A DNA stretch of 64,000 nucleotides from contig JAACJP010000045.1 in assembly GCA_013368375.1 (NCBI GenBank), forward strand, positions 62,001-126,000. Direction: 5' to 3'. The position numbers were made by a program, and so were the translations under genes. Source of the DNA: Tricholomella constricta. Its lineage: Eukaryota; Basidiomycota; Agaricomycetes; Agaricales; Lyophyllaceae. The notes beneath the pieces were generated by a model. It had not been told where the DNA came from. It did no database searches and saw only the letters and a list, made by a program, of their open reading frames with translations. Below are positions 22,184 through 31,300 of the stretch, piece after piece (within the stretch, counting starts at the first letter, position 1; each line of letters starts with the position of its first letter).

Positions 22184-24076
22184 ATGGCTCTACCCGGAGC
22201 GAGAGGGCCACCCGGCAGCGGGCGGCCGAGCACGAGAGCGACCTCGGCGTCGAGCACGACGAAGATAAGCTGCAGGGAAGACGCGAGGAAGTGGCTAGAG
22301 GACAACGGACATACCATGCGGCCGGACGAACTGGAAGCGGGCGACCTCAAACACGCGATCCTATCCCTGTCAAAGACTACAGGAGTACCCCACGAAGTGA
22401 CGGAAGGCCTACGAGCCATCGCTTTCTGCATCGAAGACGTAGAACAAACGAGGGTGGAAGAGGCAATAGCGGCGGTAGTCGCGAAGATGTGGGAGGAACT
22501 GAAGGAGGAGGTAGGAGTGGTGGCGGAAGCATCGGTCAAGTCGGTGAAGGAGATAGGGGAGGACATCAGGAGGAGAAACGAGGAGAGGGACACGAGGGAA
22601 GCAGAAGCAAGACCAGCAACGAACAACGCACCCAGGCTATACGCGGACATGGCACGACCGGACGCGAGGACCACAGCGGCAGAAGCGGAGCACCGAGAGG
22701 TCATGGGAAGGGGAGAAATTAGAGACAAGCAGGTGCTGATAGACGGCAGGGGCGAGGGCAGTAACGACGCGATCGCAGGACTCACCGAGAAGCTCCTTAT
22801 AGAGAAGGCGAAGATGACACTGGACCTCATGGGTATCGGAGGCCTGGACGCACCAAGAGGGATCGCTTTTGTGGCAGTGAGGAAGCTCAGAAATGGAGGG
22901 GCACTATACGAGATGAACTCAACGGAGGCGGCGACGTGGTTGAGGGGCGAAGACGTGAAGAAACTATTTGTCGAGAAGTTCGGAGCGGAGGTAGAGCTGA
23001 AGGACAGATCGTACCCTCTACTGGTGGAGTTCGTGCCCACATCCCTAGGAGACAATGCGGCGGAGGCGGTGAGGGAAATTGAGAGAGTCAATGGGCTGGG
23101 GGAAGGGGAGGTCACGCAGGCAAAATGGGTACGAGCACCGCACACCAGAACAAACCCAAATCAGAAGTCGGCACACCTCATCGTATCATGCAGGACCAAG
23201 GAGACGGCGAACAAGGCAATAGACAAGGGTCTCGTGATCGAAGGGAAAAGGGTAGCAGCGAAGAAGCTAGACCAAGAACCCCGAAGGTGCCTCAAGTGTC
23301 AGTTCTATGGGAAGGGTCACATCGCGCAGGAATGCAAGCAGATCCACGAGACGTGCGGGACTTGCGCCGGACAACACAGATCAAAGGATTGCAAGGAGAC
23401 AGACATGAGGAAACTATGCTGCGTCAACTGTCGGGCGAGACGCTGGAGGGACAACCATTCGTCGGCAGACAGACTGTGCCCAGTCTTCTTAGAGGCGAAG
23501 GAAAGACTGAAGTCAAGGATGCCGGAACTCAAGTACAAGTTCTACCCGACGAACGATGTCAGGACGTGGGCAAGGGTGGAGGACAGCGATGCAAGCGGCG
23601 GAAGAAGGGGAGGAGGTGGAGGCGGATACGGAGGAGGATACGGAGGAGTACACGGAGGTGGATACGGGGGCCACGGAGGGCAAGGAGGAGGAAGCAATGA
23701 TGAAGGGTACGGCAGAGGAGGCGCGGAGTACGGAGCGAGGGATGAGCAGGGGTGGACGTACGTAGGGAGGACAAACACAAGACACCCAGCGGAAGGGATG
23801 GGACAAGGGAGGCTGGCAGGAGGGGAACCAGGGCAAGGGGGAGGAGGCCCACCGAGGGAAGACCAGGGATCACAAAGAGCAGGCACGCAGCCACCACCCA
23901 CCCAAGGGGCCATGCCGGGGAGTCAGACCTCGCTGATGGAATACGGATGGGAGTACCAAGGAGACCGACATGGAGGGCCGTCGCAACCGAGCACACAAGA
24001 CAGGGGTAGGGAGGAGGGACAAAAGGGGGACGATAGATGGTGGGCGCAGATGAACAGGGACATTGAAAAATGTTGA
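22184..24076 (+). CDS. LINE ORF1: Gag-like nucleic-acid-binding protein
   Basis: 630 aa. Residues about 55-140 are helical and charged, fitting a multimerisation region. At about 365-430 lie three Cys/His clusters (CLKCQFYGKGHIAQEC, CGTCAGQHRSKDC and CCVNC...HSSADRLC), which are zinc-knuckle-like RNA-binding motifs typical of LINE ORF1. From about 465 the chain becomes strikingly Gly/Tyr/Arg-rich, then Gly/Gln/Pro-rich to the end, and looks disordered. The product should form the RNP with element RNA. ORF1 ends at TGA inside ATGTTGA, so its last 7 nt overlap the start of ORF2. Confidence 0.93.
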   Translation: MALPGARGPPGSGRPSTRATSASSTTKISCREDARKWLEDNGHTMRPDELEAGDLKHAILSLSKTTGVPHEVTEGLRAIAFCIEDVEQTRVEEAIAAVVAKMWEELKEEVGVVAEASVKSVKEIGEDIRRRNEERDTREAEARPATNNAPRLYADMARPDARTTAAEAEHREVMGRGEIRDKQVLIDGRGEGSNDAIAGLTEKLLIEKAKMTLDLMGIGGLDAPRGIAFVAVRKLRNGGALYEMNSTEAATWLRGEDVKKLFVEKFGAEVELKDRSYPLLVEFVPTSLGDNAAEAVREIERVNGLGEGEVTQAKWVRAPHTRTNPNQKSAHLIVSCRTKETANKAIDKGLVIEGKRVAAKKLDQEPRRCLKCQFYGKGHIAQECKQIHETCGTCAGQHRSKDCKETDMRKLCCVNCRARRWRDNHSSADRLCPVFLEAKERLKSRMPELKYKFYPTNDVRTWARVEDSDASGGRRGGGGGGYGGGYGGVHGGGYGGHGGQGGGSNDEGYGRGGAEYGARDEQGWTYVGRTNTRHPAEGMGQGRLAGGEPGQGGGGPPREDQGSQRAGTQPPPTQGAMPGSQTSLMEYGWEYQGDRHGGPSQPSTQDRGREEGQKGDDRWWAQMNRDIEKC

Positions 24077-27000
24077 ACGAAGAAGACGAAGGAAATGAGG
24101 GCAGAGAAGGGATGAGGAGGGCGAGGAGACTCACAATCTGGCAGCAAAATCTCAACAAATCCCTAACGGCGCAGCACGCAATGCTGAACTCACTCAACGA
24201 CACACACGACATTGTTTGCATACAAGAACCCCACTTCGACTTCAACAAAAAGTCGAGAGCGAACCAGAGATGGATACCAGTATATCCCAAAGCCCACGAC
24301 CCAGATCATCCGGAAAAAACGAGGGCCCTCATACTGGTGAACCGGAACATAGCAACGGACGCGTGGACGAGGCTAAATGTTGACAGCCCAGATGTTGCGG
24401 CCATTCACATAAAGACGGAACGGGGATCAATCAGGATCTTTTGCATCTACAACGACTGCACGCACAACAGAAGCACCAACGCCATGAGGAACTATCTGAA
24501 CAGTGGGGAAGGACGGAGGACAGGAGGGGGAGGAAACGAAGATGTGTGGGCGGGGGACTTCAACAGACACCATGAGATGTGGGACGAGGAGCGGAATAGA
24601 CACCTGTTCACGAGAGCGAACACCGAGGCGGCGGAGGAGCTGTTGGAGTTAGTGGCGGAGCATGGGATGGAGATGACGCTGCCAGCGGGAACACCTACAC
24701 TGAGAGCTTTTGGAACGGGGAACTTAACACGGCCGGACAACGTCTTTGTGTCGGGAGGACTTGAACATGCAGTGGACGAATGCCGAGTAATCCCAGAAGA
24801 CGCGCCACCAAAAACAGACCACTTCCCGATCCAGACAGTAATCAATGTGGAGACAAAGAGAGCGGAGGTGGTGAAGGGGAGAAACTTTCGGGAGGTGGAC
24901 TGGGCAAAGTTCAGGGAGGAGCTGGAACAGAGGATGGAGGGGAGAGCGACGGAGGAGATCACGACGGAGGAAGGGGTGGACGGAAGGCTCGATGAATTGG
25001 TGGAAGCCCTGCAGAAGACCATCGAGAGCAAGGTGCCGGAGAAGAAGCAATCACCGTACGTGAAGAGGTGGTGGTCGAGGGAGCTGACGGACGCGCGACG
25101 GATGGTCAAAAGACTGGGAAGGGACTCATGGGAAAGACGAGACTTAAGGGGCCACCCAGCACATGAGAGATACCGGAGAGCGAGGAACGACTACGGGCAG
25201 AAAATCAAGGACACGAAGAGGGCATTCTGGAAGGCATGGCTAGAGGAAATTGACGCGAAGAATGTGTGGGACGCCAACAAGTTTGTAACTGCACCATCGA
25301 CGGACGGGGGAAGGACGAGGATTCCGGCGCTGAAGGTGGAGGAAGAAAGAGGCGGAACGAGGGAGGTGCAGGACAACGAGGGAAAGGCAAGATTGTTCCA
25401 CCAGGCTTTCTTCTACGAGCCGCCAGACGTCACGAACATCCCAGAGGACACCATATACCCAAGGGAAAGGTTTACATGGACACCAATCACTGACACCGAG
25501 ATACGGAGAGCAATCGGTAAACTGAATCCATTCAAAGCGCATGGCCTTAGCGGAATCCCCAATGTGGTGCTCACCAAGACGAACGACATCATTACACCAT
25601 ATCTAGGACCGATCTACAGAGCAACGTTCGCACTAGGAGTCTACCCAAAGAAATGGAAGGTGTTCAACACGGTGGTACTGCGGAAGACGGGGAAGGACGA
25701 CTACAGTGCACCGAACGCGTACCGACCCATTGCGCTCTTGGACACCATTGCGAAGGTGCTATCGTCATGCGTCAAAAACAGGCTCACGTACTACGCGGAG
25801 AAGACGAACATGCTCCCAAGGACACAATTTGGGGGACGACCAGGAAGGGCCACCACGGACTCACTACACCTCCTCATGACGTTCATCAAGGATGCATGGA
25901 GAAAAGGACACGAGGTCGTCGCACTCTTTCTGGACGTAAAGGGGGCCTTCCCAAACACGGTGCCGAAGGTTCTGGCTCACGACATGCGGAGGAAGGGGGT
26001 GCCGGAGATAGTGGTGAGGTGGTTCGAGAAAAAGCTGGAGGGGAGGGAAACGGTGATATCCTTCGATGACTACAAGTCCCAGCGGATCCCAGTCAACAGT
26101 GGACTCGACCAAGGGTGCAACACCTCAGGCATGTGCTACAATTTCTACAGCGCAAGCCAGATCGAAGGAGCGAGGAGGGGAGATGGGGAACTGGCGACGG
26201 CATGGGCAGACGACACAATTTTCGCAGCAAGTGGGAAGGACATGGAGGAGGCGGCGCAGAGAGTGGTGGACATGATGGGGAGGGAAGGGGGAGGGCAGGA
26301 GTGGGCGGACCAACATTTCTCCCTATATGAGGTACACAAGTTCGCATGCATGGGCTTCTCAAGGAGGAAGGAGGTAGACCCCGGGAACCCAAGGAAGCGC
26401 AGACCGGCAACCAGACCAAGCATCAGCATAGGAGGGCAGCAAACCGAAACAAAACGCACCCACAAATTCCTCGGAGTCGTTCTAGACCAGGAGCTCAGAT
26501 TCCACGAACAGGTCGCACACGCCGTAGGGAAAGGGGCGTCGTGGGTCAGCCAGCTGAAGCGCCTAGCCAAAACGAACGGGGGGATGCGCAATGGCTTCGC
26601 AAGACAGCTATACCAGGCCGTGGTGATACCCAGCATGTTATATGCAGCAGACGTATGGTGCACACCGGACATCAAAACGAAAACGGGAGCGGTTGTAAAG
26701 GGATCTCGGGGATTCATAACAAAGCTAGCAAGGGTACAGAGGACGGCAGCCATACAGATCTTAGGCGGATATAGGACGACACCAAACGACACCCTGGACA
26801 TCCACGCGGACCTCCTACCAATGGCGACGCAGATCCGGAAGATATGCGCAAGGTCGGCAGCGCGGATAGCCGCCTTACCTCCAGAGCACCCAATCCGCGG
26901 ACCGGCCCAAAAAGCAGCGAAACTTGTAAAGAGACACAGGGCACCTCTGCACTATGTCATGGGAACCCTAGGAGTCGATGTGAGGAAGAAGAAAGTGGAG

Positions 27001-28056
27001 ACGATCGACGTGGTGAGGAAACCGCCCGATTGGGAGTGCCCAGTGGAAGTGACGATAGACGGACGAAAGGAGGAGGCAATGGAAAGGGAGAGGGCGAACG
27101 AAGCGGATGTCAGGGTGTACACGGATGGATCGGGGTACAAAGGAAAAGTGGGAGCGGCAGCGGTACTCTACAGGGGATTCCGACAACCGAAGGTCCTACG
27201 CAAGCTCCTCGGAACAGAGAAAGAGCACACGGTATTTGAAGGGGAGTGCGTAGGCCAAATCCTCGGAATGGAACTCATACGGAGGGAACTGGGGATACGA
27301 GCAGCAACAGTGGGAACCGACAACCAGGCCGGCATGCAAGCGCTGATGAACCCAGGACCAGGAACAGGCCGGTACCTGGTCGACCAAGTGATTGCAGGAA
27401 TAGAGAAGATAACAAGGACGAGAGGAGAACGGCAGATACGGATATACTGGACACCAGCGCACGAGGGCATCCCTGGGAACGAAAGAGCGGACAGAGAGGC
27501 AAAGAGAGCGGCTGAAGGGAAGGAGACGAGAGGGATCGGTATACCGGGCTTGGCGGCCCCGCTACCGGTCAGTAAAGCGGCCATCGTGAGGAGGCAGAAA
27601 AAGATGTTGAAGAAGGAAGCCAACGACGTGTTCACGAAATCGCCGAGGTACGAGAGGATGAAGGCGATCGACCCCAGTCTCCCGTCGCGGAAGTTTTACC
27701 AGACGGCGAGGGGCCTACCACGGAAACACGCAGCACTTCTGTTCCAGCTTCGTACGGGACATTGCCCTCTTAACGCATACCTATTCCGGTTCAAAAAGAT
27801 CGAATCCGCGCAATGCCAGGCCTGCCAACAAGGAGACGAGACAGTGAAACATTTCCTGCTGGAGTGCACAGCCTACAGACGACACCGAGCGCAAATATAC
27901 GAGGTGGTGAGGCCAGGACCGAAAGCTATGCAGACCCTACTCAGCGATCCCAAGGCCGTACGGGTACTCTTCATCTACATCACAGCCACCAAACGCTTCG
28001 AAGAGGCACTCGGAGACATGTTGCTGCACAACGAAACACGGAAGGAGCGGGAGTAA
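24070..28056 (+). CDS. LINE ORF2: AP-like endonuclease, reverse transcriptase, RNase H
   Basis: 1328 aa. Residues about 15-255 form an exonuclease-endonuclease-phosphatase fold (IWQQNLNKS, IVCIQEPHF, WAGDFNRHH, KTDHFPI) that nicks target DNA. Residues about 470-760 are reverse transcriptase: YRPIALLDTIAKVLS, QFGGRPGRATTD, the first catalytic Asp in FLDVKGAFPN, SGLDQGCNTSGM, and the catalytic Asp pair in TAWADDTIFA near 712. The usual Tyr/Phe before xDD is Trp here. Residues about 1015-1155 are RNase H, with catalytic residues in YTDGSG, GECVG, GTDNQAG and WTPAHEGIPGNERAD. A CCHC-like cluster (CQACQQGDETVKHFLLEC) follows. There is no stop or frameshift. Confidence 0.95.
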   Translation: MLNEEDEGNEGREGMRRARRLTIWQQNLNKSLTAQHAMLNSLNDTHDIVCIQEPHFDFNKKSRANQRWIPVYPKAHDPDHPEKTRALILVNRNIATDAWTRLNVDSPDVAAIHIKTERGSIRIFCIYNDCTHNRSTNAMRNYLNSGEGRRTGGGGNEDVWAGDFNRHHEMWDEERNRHLFTRANTEAAEELLELVAEHGMEMTLPAGTPTLRAFGTGNLTRPDNVFVSGGLEHAVDECRVIPEDAPPKTDHFPIQTVINVETKRAEVVKGRNFREVDWAKFREELEQRMEGRATEEITTEEGVDGRLDELVEALQKTIESKVPEKKQSPYVKRWWSRELTDARRMVKRLGRDSWERRDLRGHPAHERYRRARNDYGQKIKDTKRAFWKAWLEEIDAKNVWDANKFVTAPSTDGGRTRIPALKVEEERGGTREVQDNEGKARLFHQAFFYEPPDVTNIPEDTIYPRERFTWTPITDTEIRRAIGKLNPFKAHGLSGIPNVVLTKTNDIITPYLGPIYRATFALGVYPKKWKVFNTVVLRKTGKDDYSAPNAYRPIALLDTIAKVLSSCVKNRLTYYAEKTNMLPRTQFGGRPGRATTDSLHLLMTFIKDAWRKGHEVVALFLDVKGAFPNTVPKVLAHDMRRKGVPEIVVRWFEKKLEGRETVISFDDYKSQRIPVNSGLDQGCNTSGMCYNFYSASQIEGARRGDGELATAWADDTIFAASGKDMEEAAQRVVDMMGREGGGQEWADQHFSLYEVHKFACMGFSRRKEVDPGNPRKRRPATRPSISIGGQQTETKRTHKFLGVVLDQELRFHEQVAHAVGKGASWVSQLKRLAKTNGGMRNGFARQLYQAVVIPSMLYAADVWCTPDIKTKTGAVVKGSRGFITKLARVQRTAAIQILGGYRTTPNDTLDIHADLLPMATQIRKICARSAARIAALPPEHPIRGPAQKAAKLVKRHRAPLHYVMGTLGVDVRKKKVETIDVVRKPPDWECPVEVTIDGRKEEAMERERANEADVRVYTDGSGYKGKVGAAAVLYRGFRQPKVLRKLLGTEKEHTVFEGECVGQILGMELIRRELGIRAATVGTDNQAGMQALMNPGPGTGRYLVDQVIAGIEKITRTRGERQIRIYWTPAHEGIPGNERADREAKRAAEGKETRGIGIPGLAAPLPVSKAAIVRRQKKMLKKEANDVFTKSPRYERMKAIDPSLPSRKFYQTARGLPRKHAALLFQLRTGHCPLNAYLFRFKKIESAQCQACQQGDETVKHFLLECTAYRRHRAQIYEVVRPGPKAMQTLLSDPKAVRVLFIYITATKRFEEALGDMLLHNETRKERE

Positions 28057-28321
28057 CAAGAGGGCAGGAGAAAGCGAGAGGACCGCAAAGGAATTGTCCC
28101 GAATACATTAATCCACCCCTAATCCCCACACCTACCACGTCGACATCGACATAATACGGACTAACGCCCATTTCCAGGCCTTCACACCATGGATCCCAAC
28201 CCCGCAAGGGGATTGGATCCAAAGTCACGATAGGAAAACCAGTGGTATTACATACATATAGTTTGTACATAGTAAACCCACCATAGGGCAAAGCCCCGAC
28301 GGGTAATGGAATTAAAAAAAA
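28057..28321 (+). other. LINE 3' UTR with two hairpins and poly-A tail
   Basis: 28191-28220 can fold into a 13-step stem with two mismatches, closed by a GCAA (GNRA) tetraloop. 28286-28296 forms GGGC-AAA-GCCC. A run of ten A begins at 28314. Conserved 3' stem-loops are known in some LINEs as the reverse transcriptase recognition element. That role here is inference. Confidence 0.7.
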
Positions 28322-28334
28322 AACAGTTGAACTC
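28322..28334. repeat. Target-site duplication, 3' copy
   Basis: Matches 21979-21991 exactly and abuts the poly-A tail, marking the insertion's 3' boundary. Confidence 0.85.
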
Positions 28335-31300
28335 TAAAAGAAAATGATAACGACCTAACGACCGAAGAGTGGTCAAACAGGCCTTGTCGGAGCGAGGAGT
28401 ACTGGATCGATGATCTGGTAAGGCCCTGGAAGAACCTTGCCCGAAGCACGCAAAATAGGGACGTATTAAATGGAGATACTTCAAGTTCTGGTGTGTGGCC
28501 GTCAGATAACATTCTGATCTTATAATTAGGCGCCACTGCAACTCACTACTTGTTTTGTCTACTACAAAGTGCGAACTTTGGACCTTCGGTCTTTATTACT
28601 ATTTCAGGTTGAGGGTGAAGCGCCTGACGGGGGACATGGCCAAAGCTGACGAATTACTACCTGACCCTGGTCTGGTGTGATCCTCGACGCGGAAGGTGAC
28701 TTGAAGCCATCACTGGTTTCATATACCCAACCTAACGATATGATGAACGGGATATCAGGTTATCAATGTCTCTGTTTACCGCGAAGACCGTCGTTTTCTG
28801 GTGGTGGTTGGAATTAAGATGCGTGTGTTGTTTGAGGTGAACTCCCGGGCCGAACACGCGAACTTGAATTTGATGTAAGCTCACCAATATTGGGGCAAAA
28901 TTCTGTTTCAAGGCAAGAAAACGACTCAACCACATGAAACCATGCACCAGCCATTCGTCAGCCGCCCTTTGGGAAAATTCAACCGTCGTCCCTTGATATT
29001 TCCAAATATCGTTGTGTTATATGTAAACCCAAGGGGACAAAAATCACATCTACCCCAACTTTGATAGAATGGTCAAAGAGGCTGTGAATTAGACATCAGT
29101 GAAAGGGCCGTGAACATGTGCAGACGGGTATCTCAGGATGAGACCGGTGATCGCGGCGCATGAACTTTCTTTCAGGTATGGTTGACAAGTAATGCAGGAT
29201 GGTTCATCGGAACTAGAGAGTAAGCCTTGAGCTCGTGGTCCGGCAAATCAGGACATGGTGTTTCCGTAACGGAGCGGTTGACGCTGGGCGAACGCAGAGG
29301 GTCGCAGCTGAAATGCGACTCCCTGGGCGCTTTCGGCATACAGCAATAAAGCTATTGATGCCAACGTATTTGCAAGTGATACAAATGACCTGATTGCACA
29401 CATATCTCGCACTGAAGACCAAGGCAATGGGTAGCCGCAGGTTTTGTTCGAACGTGATGCAAACGATGGGCTCGTATTGAAAGGCTTCTTCTTTGAAGAC
29501 TAAAAGGCTGCTTAGGGAATCCTGTGAGAAATGAGTATACAACAGCGTTGATAATAAGCTTGTCAAATATAGAGGTGAAGCAGTTGGTGTCACCTGGGTA
29601 CAAGAGGAATAAATTTCACGGCGCTTCCAACCCCAACACAAAGACGGGCATCATGCGAAAGGATATGGCTCCTTTACTGGCATAGGGCGATGCCATGTTC
29701 TACTCCGGAAAGTGATTGACAATTTTTCCGGATAAAGTATGTGCAAGAATGCAGATATGGGCACACAATGCGCAGTAAAAGTTATCGAAGATGACGCAAA
29801 GAGACAGTACAGATCTACATCCGTCAGCCTTGACCGATGACCGCAATGGAAAATGTATCGTTGTGTATTCTCGCCAGGTAGACAATGCAGTAAAAGCGAT
29901 GCATTCGGTGTATTCGGCTAGTGAAACAATAGGTGGAATGCAGAGTTTCCACGGCGGATGAGCTTGGAGCGATAACCTGAAAGGTAAGGAAGAAATCGCA
30001 GCTTCACAGGTTTGCATCAAGGATAGTCCAGATATGAATAGGCGAGACCCTCGCAGATGTCAAAGCAGGCTTAGTACCGTCCGGATCGAAAGGAAGGGTC
30101 TGGACAAATCGCGGACGGCCTGTACAAGTTTTTTTTTGACATTCCCCGGCGATCAGCATAGTGCCTGCTAGAAGCTACTACAGCATGTGCATGAACCGTG
30201 AAAATTTATCGTCGAACGTCGGATGCTATGGATGCGGAGGCAAAAAGAAACTGCGGGTCCGAGACACGGACGTAAGTATCCTCCGTAGCGTTCGTCATGC
30301 TTGAGCCGGTTGTATAAGAGGCAGTGCATTCAGTTCCCTGCAACACGTCAGGTCATTTCATCATGAGTCAGAAACTTGAGGTCGTTCGAGGAGGTTCGAC
30401 GCCAACTGTCACTGTGACAAAAATATTGTTGTTATACTTGAAAGGTCAACAAATAGCAAACAAATAGTAAGCGCGTGTCGCACAGAAATCGGTCATGTAC
30501 GGCCGACCACCGGTCGCTGCAGGCTTTTTGTCATTGATCCTATTCTATGTCAACGCATCAACGCACCTCTCGTTCTTCTCCATTCGTCGTTGCTTTCTCG
30601 AAACCCGACTCGGCGAGACTTCGTCGAGTACCCTAGCTAAGTGGGTCCGGTCGCTGTATCCTTCAAGAACCAGCCAGCCACTAAAAGAAAAGGATCAATG
30701 TAACACCTCGAAAGGCGGTTTCTAATCATTGGCAGTTCTAAAGCGTGACACCCGAACCTCGAGCCGCTGTCCCCGTCGCGTTCTGTGCACGTGGTTAGTG
30801 CAAAACTCGCCCAACGCGTTGCTTTTCAAGCTCAATGTCCCTTCTTTTCAAAAGACAACTCGCATGAAGTCTGCGCGTGTACGCCATGCGTGTTTTTGGA
30901 CAATCCTTGGCAATTTTAATTGGCTTCACTCGGGAAATAGCTTCACCATTCGAAAATGATCTTATTGTCTCTCTGTAAATTCCATCGCCTCGATGCGTTG
31001 CCTCGCGCCGCTTGGCCACCTGTCGTAAAAGTGAACATGGTACTTTCCGGTCTTCTCGTGGTTCACCTAAATCCTTTCAGGCTGAAAAGAGTACCTGCCT
31101 CCATATGGCTCAATTCTCCTTATACATGTTTCCGACATTGATTGATTTAAATTTTATAGCCTGAATGCTCGGATCGACGACAGGCTGCTTCTTGACGTCT
31201 ATAATTTATAGGATAGATTTTATTATAACCAGGGAGAATTGATTCGAACACCTTTTTGTAGATAGTATGTAAATCAATTGCGCGGCCGCAGCTGTTCCAT

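Larger units (their letters stand above)
21992..28321 (+). mobile_element. Full-length non-LTR retrotransposon (LINE, Tad-like)
   Basis: About 6.3 kb: a 192-bp 5' UTR, ORF1, an overlapping ORF2 carrying endonuclease, reverse transcriptase and RNase H, a 265-bp 3' UTR and a poly-A tail. It is flanked by an identical 13-bp duplication. Both ORFs are uninterrupted, so the copy looks recent and possibly still mobile. The coding strand is purine-rich, unlike the neighbouring genes. ORF1 zinc knuckles plus APE endonuclease, RT and a downstream RNase H match the Tad1 clade known from fungi. Clade placement is inference without a tree. Confidence 0.93.

Noticed and set aside
22135..24290. Several 200-336 aa frames antisense to the LINE
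   Set aside because: They are by-products of purine-rich coding strands that lack stops in the antisense. No recognisable domains.
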